Positions 49,334-61,815 of a stretch of DNA of 64,000 nucleotides are shown here, piece by piece; position 1 is the stretch's first letter; each line of letters begins with the position of its first letter. The notes under the pieces are model-generated. The model was not told the origin of the DNA, searched no databases, and worked only from the letters and a program-made list of their open reading frames with translations. Origin of the DNA: Anticarsia gemmatalis (lineage: Eukaryota; Arthropoda; Insecta; Lepidoptera; Erebidae); the NCBI RefSeq assembly GCF_050436995.1, contig NC_134754.1:5325001-5389000 (forward strand). Reading direction: 5' to 3'. The position numbers and the translations under genes are program-made.

Positions 49334-52300
49334 TATAATTTTTGTATTTATATTAATTCAATAAATAAATAAGGTTAATAGCATAAAGCGTTCTGATTTT
49401 GACATTTGAAACAATTTTGGCAAACTACGTTAGGTTGCGACCCCGTCATTGAATGTGAGAAATATGTCGCCATTTTTGCATACAAAATCACGTAATGCTT
49501 CATTTATTATGTATGTATGTTTCAAAGTCAAATACTATCGAGTATTCGACATTCACGCAATATAATAACAGCTCGATATTGTCTCAAAAGTTGATCACAC
49601 TAACAGTCATGAAAATAATTTATTGTATTACTAAATAAGCGAATAAAATTACCATTAAAAGTTTATTCTATATAAAAAAAATACGTTTATTTTTTCAGAT
49701 CATTACTATTCATTGCTCAAACGTTGATCGATTTAGTGAAGCTTGCATGCCAAATTGAAGAAGCAATAAAACTGAGGGCATGACCCTCTATTTTTCAAGA
49801 AAGAAGTCGTAATAAATGCACGCCCAGTGTTGATACGATATCAGTCTACAGGCACAGTCAAGTCCTTATACCCACAAAAAATACATGAAATTTATTGCAC
49901 ACGTCTTTATGTCATCGCCTTTTTATCAAAATGAAGATACAAAACGCAGGGCGTTCACAAACAAATTCGATACACCTTTAATAACTATTTAGTGCTGTAA
50001 CAGTCATTTCTTTATCAACGCTTAAAACATTTCATATGCGATTTCATAAAGAGGGTGAATAACTGAATATATTAATCCATAATAGGATAATTGGCGTTAT
50101 AAAGTAGAGCATTTTATGATACAGGGTGTGTTTGCTTTCCGAGGGCTTATCTTTACGAGTATTGCCTAATATCGTTTACAGAATGTGCTATTTTGTTAAT
50201 TTGGCTGTAACATGTTTCATAATTAGTCGTATAATGTATGATAGACGTGCTTCGTTGGCTCGTTGTGGGTGGATTTTGGAGATCATGCTAAAATATTGGT
50301 ATGTGGGCGTGCGCAATACGTTACTTTTAAGTGTCATTTGTTTTGACTGCGATCTAGTTGGAACTCAGTCTCCATTTTTCAAAGCGTTCATTCCGTTTTT
50401 AGAAACTGGCACCTTATAATTTTTGTCAGTAGCCATTTTTTTATAATGGTTATGTATGATGCCTGATGTTTATATTTTTAACCCGTTACTGCCGCACACT
50501 TTTGGCAAGGGTCTTCTCCTCAATAGATCTTGAATCCATCACGATGGCCAACTAACAAAACAACTTTTAGGCATATAAGGTGTCATCGTAGCACTTGCTT
50601 CCTATATACAAATAAATTTTGCATCAGTCGTAAGGTGACAACCTCAACCAATGACGTTATACGGTTTACATTTTATTAGCGGTGTAAATTGAACGAAACA
50701 AATCAGACGACATCGCATGCAGAAGTTAGTTAGTAGCTATTATACAGTCACTTAATCACTGTCCATACATATTACATAACGACATACTCGTAAAAATACG
50801 CACCTCAATATAAATTGCGGTTTCTCTTTACATCGAATACGTCGTTTAATTTTTATACACGTTTTAAAACCTCTATAAAGTTTAGTGCAACGCTGAAGAA
50901 AGTGTGTTTTATAACAAGCTATGCTTATAAATTACCATGGTTATAAAATGCTAGTTAGTTGCGGATGTCAGAAGTCATATTTGATTAGGTATGCAATTTA
51001 AAAATGTAAAATAATTGATGTACGTTCGATTCTAGCGTGTGTTGATAATTACTCATGGGTGTTTCCGCCGGGACATCATATGAGTTAGAATCAAAAAAAA
51101 TTTAATGTATTATGAATCCTGTGCGTTATACGCTATATACTTTTTATCGCATGGCTACGTCCATTCCAAATAATTTATTTCTCTTCTTAGATTTTATATT
51201 TAAAGGCAAGCAAGAGGCAGCAAGTTCATGACAAAACTACTGGTTTATATTCTCGGTTCCGCATACAAATGTCCTAGTACCAGCAATAACAAGCTTTTCA
51301 TACAAAACCAGCCAGTTATAGCACATTGACAATTCACACGTAAAAGCATTATTTACGGCATTCTTGAATTTTGATCTGAATCTGTATGTGTGGGCCTATC
51401 AACGCCATTTGCATTCGACCCAAATAGTAAAAATACAATAAACAACATACCGAACATATGTATGAACTATAAATATTTATGCTATTGACGCAGAACGAAA
51501 TAAATATGTTAATTTCCAAGTATTTCGGAGATTCGGACACAACAAAGCAGTAGCCAAAATTTCGAGTTGTTAAATCATGCAGTCGACCGACTTAATATAA
51601 TAATAAACTTTGTTAAAGTATCAAACTTCAATGAAAAATTTAGAGCCGGTCATAAAATCGCAATTCCAAAGTTTCGCCGCTTAGAAATTATGTTGGCAAC
51701 TGTGGAAATGAAACGGCAACATTTTTTACGCAATGAATTTTTGTTAGCAATAATACTGGCGAGAGTCCTTAGTGCGGAAACAAGAATTTATTAAAACTAC
51801 TAGCATTTTTCCATGAAAAGAAGAGGAAAAACTATGCATAAAGTCTACGGAAAGGACTTAATTTGTAATCATAACATATTTTAATTACTAAATGTACTAA
51901 TAATTTCTAGAACAAGCCTGTCAAATACACGTGTTTAGTAGAGAAATAGGAACCCCTTTATTATAAAATTCCCGGGAGAAACAGTTAATTAATTACTTAA
52001 TTGGAATTAGTAGAATTCATCTATGTAATTACACTTGGTCGCCAAATACCACCAAATGTAAATTATAGGTACAATTAACAAACATTTTTCGTTATTTTTC
52101 CAGCCATTACAAGGAAAAACAAAAGTCCTTACAAGATTACTGTAGCATCCGTCTGTTTGTCTGTCACAGTTGTTTTTCTACGAAACACTTATTACATTCT
52201 TACGCTGAAACCTTATTACTCCAGCCTTATTCACATTTGGCTTGTTACTTTTATAAACAATGAAAGAAAACATATTATCTTTGATATTAAAGAACACGAG

Positions 52301-55300
52301 GTCAAGCTAAGCTTGGTGCGATTAGACTTTAGATGGGTAACTGAGTAACTTTCAATCTACAAGAAAATCGGTATATACCTATTGCAATTTTCACCATAGC
52401 AATAAATTAATTCGCTCGAAGAAACCTTTATCTTTTGGTTGAATTTGGTAAGACTTTGGAAGACAATACATTCATATACAATATACATATATACAAATAT
52501 TTATCTTTATTCATTTTATTTGGTACCGTATCGCGAAGAAGTGTGTTCTCAACATATCCATGATTCTGCAGACAGTTTGACACAGGCTCATCTCATCAAG
52601 CGTTTATTTTTACGATGTTTGTTTTGAATTCCTTTGGTTTAGTTCCTCTGACTTGATTAAAAGAAATGTATCTGTTGGGCAATTCGAGCGAAAACAAGTA
52701 TCATTTAGAGGAAAACAGAAAACAACTGTCGGCGTAAATTTCGTTAAAGTTTGTTAAATGAATGTTGTTTTATCAAACGATTCGAAATACGCATTTAATT
52801 GCGCGGTCACTGTGTCGAATATGTATTTTTGTATACATATAGCCGATGTCACGAATAAGCCGCTTAAAAAAAGTAAGCTATTGGTAAACTTTACAGTTGA
52901 TTTCAATTAGTAAACAGAAAATATTTTTTTTCAAATAGTCAGTTTTCAAATATTGCTAAATTGAGCAATTCGTATATTTTAGAGCGCAGAGTCAATTTGG
53001 CACACACAATTTTGTACTGACGTATTTAATAGCTACTGTGTTATACGCAAAATCAGTTGAAAGTGTCGAAAGCTTTAACCGGTTCATGTGTCCAACGAGC
53101 CGCCTAACGGCAACTCCCAATTGAAATATATGCTAGTTATATTAACTACCCACTTACATTCAAAATATCAGCTCCTATCTACTCCAATAAATCCATCACA
53201 CGATTTCAAAATACTCAAAATGATAAATAGCTAATAAACTAATCTCGATTTCACTTCAGACAGGTATAAAAAGTCTAAAAACAAAGCCGAATATCGAAAA
53301 TTCATTGAGTAACAAATGAATATCCGATAAATGTTGGATCATAAAAACCTATCACCTGTCTCGAGGGTACAGAGCGGCGCTTTATATCGTCGTAATTAAT
53401 AAAAAATAAAAACTGGCGAGCGATGGCCCTAAAACGCATTTAATTCTTGATAAGGGTAACAAATTGGATAAAGATAGCACGACCGTCGGAGACAGAGAGA
53501 TCGTAAGTGCATTGCCGTGATAAGTCATGTGTGATAACGACGGATTTGTGTGGACCTTTCTGTTCAAATTATGGGTACGTAAAATAAGTTTTGGACATAA
53601 AGGACTTGATTTAAATGGCGAGGGTTGGCATTTGAATTGCGTGCAGTTTTATAGGATCGTCTTTTCTTACACATAGATTTGATATGTATAAATAGCTCTC
53701 AATACTCTCTACGTACTACCATTTGTGAGTTGTAACTATGTGTGTAATTAAAACGCATTTAAATTTAAATTAATTATACGGGTCGGTAATAATTTTGCCC
53801 CCTTTTTACAGCACTAAAATGATTGTCCCGTCCAAATAATAAAAGGGTTGAAAGCCCCCAACTAACGCATGAACAATTACAATAATTCACAGGCCACAAG
53901 CTTACACCAGCCTTTTCAGTGGACAAAATACAAATTTAAATGTCGTTTAAAATAATCAGATCTAGTTAAAAGTAATTAATGGTAAAAGCGTTGCGGTCAC
54001 TCCCACACGTTTAGCAATGAAATTCGACCACAAAAATCGTTTTGAATTAAATATTTAATAGTTATCAAAACAGGCCGCAATTGTCCAACTACGGAACTCA
54101 CTCCCATGGACCGCAATAATAGGTAACATATGGCTATAATCGTTGGCCGCAGCCATCAGTTTTGCGATTACAGTCAGCTTTTATTCACTAAATATTATGT
54201 GATAGCTGTCGCATTCGGTGAAATGTGGCCAGTTTGATCTCTTAATCCTTAATTATATGAACATACTATTGTTATTATTTTGGTTGTTCAGTTGAATCAA
54301 ATTGTCTGCATATCAAAAAGTAGTAGTATATTAAAGAGTACCTCACTCTTATCACATCCCATTCATATGCCTAATTTAAGAATATCTGGTGTAATATAAT
54401 TAAAAATACTGAGTTGAAATCAGCAATTCTATTACAGAATTCGCATTGACAGAAATTGACAATTGAGTTTGGTACCCTATATTGTTCATTGCTGTCTAAG
54501 TTGGTAAAGAAGAGCACTGGTATTGTACAATACTTAGCAATGTTATTCACATCCATACGTTTGGCATATAAGAAACATCAATAAGTTTTATTTAAAAACA
54601 AAGAAATTAATGTTACTTCCTAGAACGCTGAACTACGAAGATCCACACAACTCTTTCATTTGGCCTTCACAACCACTTCTCAACATTGTACAGTCGATGT
54701 TTGTAATCTTGAAATGTCAAAGGTATTTAATTTGAATATCATGTCTTATCTCATTCCCAAGCATTGAACTTATCGATGAAATATCTATCGATATGAAATG
54801 TAACCTCTATTATTCTTGAAAGGATTTAAACTGATTGTAGGCTGGACTCGAAGTACTGAAGTTTTTCTTTTGGACCAAAGTTATCGATGTTGTAAAGATG
54901 TTTTGTACTCAATAATATGGTTATTACAGGTAAAAACCTGTAATTAGTGTTTGACTTGCATTACTTAATCAATCCCAAATAAAGCCATAGAGCCTGTATG
55001 TAATAAGTATTTTTTGTTAATTTGCAATATTTACGTGCCTGGTAATTCGCAATAGGCTCGACCCACAATATTAATTAGAACTTTTCATTTTCACATGTAA
55101 CAGTTTTCCATCAATTCATCAAAAATATGGGATTAGCATGAATCAACTAAAAACAAATCACAAAACCTAATTTCAGAATCCATTTTTCCAAATATTCGCA
55201 TATAATTTCCTTTATATCTCGTTTGAATACAGTCAACGCAAAATATACTTCAAAATAATGTTCCAGCCATTAAGTAAATATACTGTCGCATTCGCCCTTA

Positions 55301-58300
55301 GATAGTTTCAGCTGATATTTTATACGCTGAAATTTATTACCCTTTATATTCTGCTGCATTTGAATAACATTTTACTTTTTATATACTAGAATGAATGTGA
55401 AAACTACTTAGGCATGCACAGATCAATACATCTATGTAATATATACTTCTATTATAAAGACTGGGAAATTTATGAATTTGTGTAAATAGTAAGAAGCAAT
55501 CAATACAAGTAAATCAGATGAAAAACAAACAATCTCGGGCAATGTCAGGACTAGTCTCTAGTCAAATATAAAACTTTATTCAATAAAGAACATTAAAGAA
55601 GAAACATTGCTAGCTAGAACTATCTCAGCCTAAGAGTGGTTTATCAAAACGGACGGTTAATTCTTCAGTTCAATCGACCACAAATCTTTACCCTTTTCTC
55701 TCTTAATTTATTTCATAGATAAACTCGATAAATATCTGCCAAGTCTAACTTTTCCAGACTGCAGGCAGCAATAATATATCTAAATCAAGGCATTAAGGCT
55801 TCGATACACGGTGGCTATTACAGACACAGTAATAGCTATTCGCCACTAATACTAATACGCCTTTGTGTCTCGTGTGTCGCGATCCTTATCTGTTCTCTGG
55901 TCATTTCTCGAGATCCAATCTTTTATATTGGTACATTGTAGGATGCGTTTTGAAATATATTATTAAAGGTTTAGATAAGGTTCGGTTCTTGGGTTTTATG
56001 ATGTCAGGTTGTGATGGTGGAAGTGATTGAGAGTTCAATTGCACTTAAAGAATCACTAAGATATCGAATTTTGGTTCAGTATATTTTGTAAGGACGGATA
56101 TTATGTAAAAATTGCGAATTATTCTTATTATTTTGGATTCAGCTTGGTAAGTGTGAAGGAATCTTTATTTTATGGCCACCAGGGACATAGAAGGCTCTGG
56201 GAGGCTTTATTCTTCTTCAAAGTCATTCCAAAGTAAAGAAAAACTAAATTTGAGTTCGTCAATAGACTTAGTAATTCCTAATAAATACTAATTTCAAGAC
56301 ACTCTTCGAAAATATCCAGTACCTAACCCTCGGTTATAAATAAAATACTCGAGTCGTAATTTTCCAATTTGCCGTTGCGATAGTTTATAATAAAGATAGC
56401 AACAAAACCCGACCGTTATATCATTCGTAAAGTCACTCATCATTATCTCCCTCATTCTATAACCGGAATAATGAATTGCCGCAATAAATATCGTCCAAAA
56501 AATTCATATGCTAACTCCAATATCCCACTAAAACCTACTTGTTAACCACTTTGAGATAAAACATTACCAAAACCGTGTTCGTACATAATAAAAATTTAAT
56601 AAAACCGAATATAAAAATGATGTACGCTAATAATATTCAAAACATTGCTTATTCAACGTGCATTCTGATAAGATAGTTATTTTTATGTTCTATAAACACG
56701 TTGTTTCGAATTCCAGGGCAGTTTATTGTCATATGTCACGACAAGGAACAGTAAAGCTCCGTTAGTATTATAAATTTTCTTGTGTGTTAGTCAAAAATGA
56801 TTTGCATATTGTGGTACTTGTCGCCTTTAACTGGGAAGTTGCGTGTAAAATGGCGATAACTGAGGCTTTATTAAAACGTTATTGATGGCACGAACAAGCT
56901 GTGTGTCTTTATCAAATCGTTGACTTTAGGGGGACTGGAATATTTGCATGTCAGCTGTATAGAATGTAGTGACAATGGTGTTGCGAAATAAACATTTTTA
57001 TGTCGATGTTTTCTTGCAATTAAACCACTGCAAAAAAGGGTGGATACTGGATAGTCGTAGTATTTCTGTAGTGAAACTCAAAAAACTGTTTTGTATGTAA
57101 GTTTACTATATAATAGGAACCAAACATACATGCTAGACTTATGACTGCTTTTATCATTAAGCTAGCGTTTCTTTTAGTTTAATAATATTCGTTAGCTAAC
57201 CTTTTATATATTCGCCAGCAATGGAATAAACGCTTTTGGTAACCAGCGGGAATGATTTCTTTTCAAGTAAAATGCCAAATCATGTCAAATAATTCAAATA
57301 TCAGGATACAAATATCTTAAACATAAATACTAATACAACGAAAATTCATTGAACCGAATATTCGACCAACATTTCTCAAAACCGCTATAAAGGTAGTCTA
57401 ACGAAAGGTTAAGGTAGACCAAAAGATTAATAGGCCAAAATGAATAAGGGTTGAACCATCGGTCAGTGAGCTCGCGGAGTAAAAAGCTGTAAACCGCTTA
57501 TTGGAAAATGTAGATGGATGCCTTTGAACCTGTACGATTGATGGTCTGAAAACCGTAAGGTATGAATGAACGTGGAATATTGAGATATTTTCTGTTTCAA
57601 AATGTAAGAGGTCGTAGATGTTGCTAAAAATAGCATCGAAATTATTTTCAGTTGAAACTCGTTGAAGACAACGTAACATTTGCTTAATTTCAACCACGTT
57701 TTGTATTACTTTTAAAGCGACATGTCGTATTTAGTAAATTTGAAGCATAGTTCATGGTAGTAATTTAAACTTACACTTCAAACGCGGCTGTGTTGTTCTT
57801 TCATATTTTTAATATAAAAAGACTTTGTTATTCTAACCCACTGCAAAAACACCATAATGGTCAACTTCATACGTTCATCGTTAACTCGCAAGTTAATTTT
57901 AATTGGCAACCGTATTTCAACTCTTACCTCATATTTTTTACCGACACGTGAATTTTAATGCGTAAATGAAAGCCAGCGATGGAGTCGGCTTTCACAATTT
58001 GCGTTGGATCTCCCTCATTTGGGTGTGCCAGACATCAATTTAAAAGCACCCCGAATTTGCGTAATTTGAAACGCAAAAGTTATTGTTTTTTTTGGTGTGT
58101 CGGGGTGACGATGATTGCTTTGATAGGTTGCGTAGATACAACCCTGTGACGTTGACTATATTATTTGGATCCAAAATGTATGCTTGTAAACTGAAATTGA
58201 ATCTGGCCAATACAGCTTTAATGATGATGCAGTAAGTAGCCACGGGTATTCTGATATTGTGTTTTAGTTTTAATACCGCCAAAACTTTCTGTTGTGGATA

Positions 58301-59279
58301 TTAGCTATCCCGTTTCACACTTAACGCTATCATCTACAGTATTAAGTGCTGTATCTATACCAAGCATCTCTTAGAAACACTCCTTTGGGTAATATTTCCA
58401 AGCGAAACGGTTATGTTATCTAAAAACTAAGTTTGTACGAAACTATTCACTATAGTACCATAGCCTACGTCCACAGGTTTTAACGAGGCTGTGTACCTAT
58501 AAAAACGAAACAACGCTCATACGCGCCAGCTAAAATTCGCCATTTGGTCTAAAAATCTCCCATATTTGTTGGAAAATTTTCCTGGATGGTAACACAGGCC
58601 GTGTAGAGGTTTAATGAGCATTACCTGTCCGCAGCTTTGTGCGCATGTAAATATGATTTTTGAGTAATTAGAACGGTTGCCCTCGTCTGATTTACGCGTT
58701 TAAAACGTCCCCTTTTTAATTCCATATTTGAAAGGGACACGCCGTCTGTACCCGCCGTTTTAATCTTTGCAGCGGTATTTTTATTTAAAAAATAATAAGA
58801 ATTTAATACTTTCCTCTTCATGATCAAAGTAAGGTATTAAAATAAAATAAACTTAAAAAGGGAGATCATTTAAATCTGCTTTACGTTCACAAATATATGA
58901 AACGAAAATTATTGCTAATAATGCATGACACCGACGAATGTATCACTTAATAATTTTATTGAAAATTAAAGACAGTAAAATATCCGTGAAGAGATAAATT
59001 GCAACGTACGCCTTATCTTTTGACCCACCTTCAGGCGTTAGTTCCAGACGCATACATTACATGGTAATGAGCACTTAAGTGGACAAATTATGATTATTAT
59101 TATATAGGTACCAGTCGGTCCAACTATCCATTAGACCCGACCGCGTCCCACACACTAGGTTCGATTCACCACACAGTCCACGCGGGATACATAAATCATA
59201 AATCAAACACAGACAATCACTAACGAACGTTGTTCAAACATTGAAATTGAGTTACGAATAAAAATGAACGAAACAATAG
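49334..59279. other. Long non-coding stretch, no recognised element
   Basis: Almost 10 kb with no supported gene or transposon. Small structures: a 9-bp perfect hairpin with a tetraloop (54923-54944, ATTACAGGT); an 8-bp hairpin TGAAAGCC/GGCTTTCA (57967-57994). Moderately GC-rich patches occur at 50240-50330, 53380-53530, 54100-54170, 57890-58060 and 58620-58760. The 97- to 99-codon frames (50126-50419; 57398-57697 minus) have no known domains. B-box-like GGTTCGATTC at about 59158 with an A-box-like CCAGTCGG upstream does not form a T-stem. Confidence 0.45.
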
Positions 59280-59600
59280 CGAGAGGCCTCTATCACACTT
59301 CAATTTGTCAAAATGTGTCAGAATAATACTATTTGCGTTTCCTCGTTCCGTTGTGGGTAGTCGTCGTTCGGAATCCACACCCAGACACGCTTTCAATGAA
59401 TATTGTATTACGGGTAGTGGGAATACGGGAAAAAAGTTAAAATTGTTAAAGGGGTGGGGATGGAAAGAGAGCCCGTTCCCGCTGGCTATCGCAAGCGACA
59501 CGCAGCGCAGATTGGCGAACGTTTTTAGTTTTAACCGATGACTGTTTTTGTCCTTTGTTCTCGTGTGTTCACGTGCTTACTCGTTCGTATAACGTGACGA
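59280..59600. other. GC- and CpG-rich island
   Basis: GC is about 52% by hand count over 59341-59520, among the highest in the window, with words such as GGTAGTCGTCGTTCGG and CGCAAGCGACACGCAGCGCA. Frames of 93 codons (minus, 59220-59501) and 78 codons (plus, 59305-59541) overlap on opposite strands, and neither resembles a known protein. No repeat termini are seen. Could be a promoter-proximal or enhancer element, or an exon I cannot recognise. Confidence 0.3.
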
Positions 59601-60479
59601 GATAAATATCCTGGCTTAGCTTTCAAAAAAATATCACATATCTGTGAGTGCACGCGTTCAATTTAACAGTGCTTTTGTATTGTGGCAATTGTTTACTGCA
59701 GTTTAGAACTGAAACTGAAAGATAAAAATTTTATCGTCACAGCTTACTAACTATATTGTGTTTATTCGTGAAATGTGCATTATGATATAATGTTATTTGG
59801 ACAACGCGTACTTGCAATTCATCATTATTAAAACAAAACATATTTTGAACTTGCATGAGTTTAACATGACTTAACTTTATTTGGTAAACCCTAAAATAGA
59901 ACATTATTTCAGAACACTAATATCAAAAAACTGTGTGTACACGACATTGCTTTTTCACGCGTATTTTTTTATGTTATAAATCGCATGGCTCTCTGCAATC
60001 TATGCGACGCTTCAGTAAAACGGACGTCGCAATTAGTTCGCACAATATGTTAGTCGAATATCTGCATATTTATTGGAAACGGTTTGTGCGATTCTTTAAA
60101 ACCGGCGTGATGAAAAATTTTATGAAAACAATATAAAACAATTGCAGAAAAACGAACGCAGTATCAAACCCAAACACAAAACCGACTGCGATTTAAAATG
60201 CACCCCGGTTTTGCATTTCTCATTTCACAATTTAAAATCAAAACAATTAAATACACTGAATGAGGGTTAGGTGCTATCCGGAGGGTTCTTTACTTGAAAT
60301 GTGCAAAATATTTTTTATTCCCCGCAAAATCTTAATCCAGCACTTATCCCCTAAGCAGTAAAACTCAATTTTCTCTACATTGTCAATGACTGCGGGAAGG
60401 TGTGATCAGTTTTCTACCGTCCTCGTGAGTTATGGATCTGACGAACTTCACAGCTAAAACGCTTGCATTCTAGATGCTC
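59601..60479. other. Non-coding stretch, nothing recognised
   Basis: Mixed composition. A 67-codon frame (59933-60136) has no recognisable motif. Confidence 0.45.
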
Positions 60480-60965
60480 TCATACGAAAATAGGCCCTAT
60501 GTATTCATAATAGCAGATGAGTTCGCAAGGCATTTTCGATTTCACTGAAATGTGTTTAATGGTTACTTTGGCGTGCACATTTAGAGTGAAGTATGTTGAT
60601 AATTTGGCGTTTAATGAAGCGAGTCTGCTGCGTCGTCTCCGACGGAAGATGGTAGAAAAATGCTCGCAGTGAATGCAAATTTTCTCCATTATTGTTTGTC
60701 TATTGTCCTGTTTATGAAGCGAGAAAGTGAAAATTTTCGCCGTTGCTGGCGGGAATTTATTATTTTTAGGGGTAACTGCAGCCTTTTTTGCGGAATAAAA
60801 AATCTGATTGAGAAAATCATAACGTATACATTTTCTATAACCGAGTTGCCAACGTGATCTTGTGAAAAAGGGAATCAGATTAGATACATAGCGCGTTACC
60901 AAGGAGGTATTATAACCGAATTTTCCCACAAAAACATCAAATATTATATCCGGCTGTCGAACGAA
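60480..60965. other. Island with the longest frame of the window
   Basis: The minus-strand frame at 60480-60929 is 149 codons, the longest present. It has a run of five Arg near residue 94, several Cys and His without a recognised zinc-finger spacing, no signal peptide and no known domain. A 65-codon plus frame lies inside it. GC is about 41% over 60601-60780. The word AATGAAGCGAG or ATGAAGCGAGA occurs twice (about 60613 and 60715). A non-coding conserved element is as likely as a gene; I have no support for translation. Confidence 0.2.
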
Positions 60966-61730
60966 CCTAATATGGGCGTAAGCATTATTGACAAGCTATG
61001 ATCATCCATCTGTATAATACCCAATACTTCCGAAAAACGTGGCGTTCTATAACATTTATTTATCGCCGAACAGAGTAATTTTGTCGAATCACGCCTTAAG
61101 TACTATACTGAATGTTCCATCGGTGCTTGAACTCGAAATTTTTAATTGTAATGGAGATTAGCAGTTATCTGATTCGGCGTAGTGCGCGCATTAGTAATAA
61201 CATATTTATTTTGTTCGTTTGACAGCTGTGGGCGGATTGATCAACGAGATAACATAAGAGTGCCGGAGCCTTTAATGCGAACTAGAATGCTTATAACAAC
61301 TCACTGCAACTGGTCTTCAATTACTGTGGTCTTTTGTTTTTTGTTCTCAGTGCTACCGAGGTGTTAGGAAAAAACAAGTTTCAACCGTTAATAGGTACTT
61401 TCAAAGTGAGCAGTTACGGTAGTCAGAACAGTTAGTATGTATCCGGAGAGGACGGCATTCCTATTCCTATGAGATAAAGAAATGTGATAATAAAGTCACA
61501 CATACAATAATTTAGCTTGAAGTTTTTATACACTATCTAAAGATTACTGTCTGCGGCAATCAGTGAGGACAAAGAGCAAATGTCGCAAAAACTATTCCAT
61601 AGAGACGTGAGTGACGTATTCACATAACAGATATCTATCTTGAGATAGCGTCCACGAAATGAATTGTCATCGCAAAAAATCCATCGTTTATATAACGCCG
61701 CTTGGCGATATTTCAAGTCATTTGGCACAC
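60966..61730. other. Non-coding stretch, nothing recognised
   Basis: Moderate GC in places (61160-61300). The frames at 61182-61367 and 61537-61728 have no known domains. Confidence 0.4.
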
Positions 61731-61815
61731 ATTAGCACCACGGGTCGCAGAGTGCGCCCTAGCAGAATCCATTCGACTTTGCTGTCGGCTAGAGTCGCCG
61801 GTCATTAGAAAAACT
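61731..61815. other. Short, very GC-rich block
   Basis: GC is about 60% in 61741-61800, the highest 60-nt line I counted, with GGGTCGCAGAGTGCGCCCT and GTCGGCTAGAGTCGCCGG. No frame, tRNA fold or repeat end explains it. Confidence 0.35.

Noticed and set aside
59100..59200. tRNA-like pair of A and B boxes (CCAGTCGG and GGTTCGATTC)
   Set aside because: The T-stem next to the B box does not pair and the A box has extra bases; at most a very old SINE relic.
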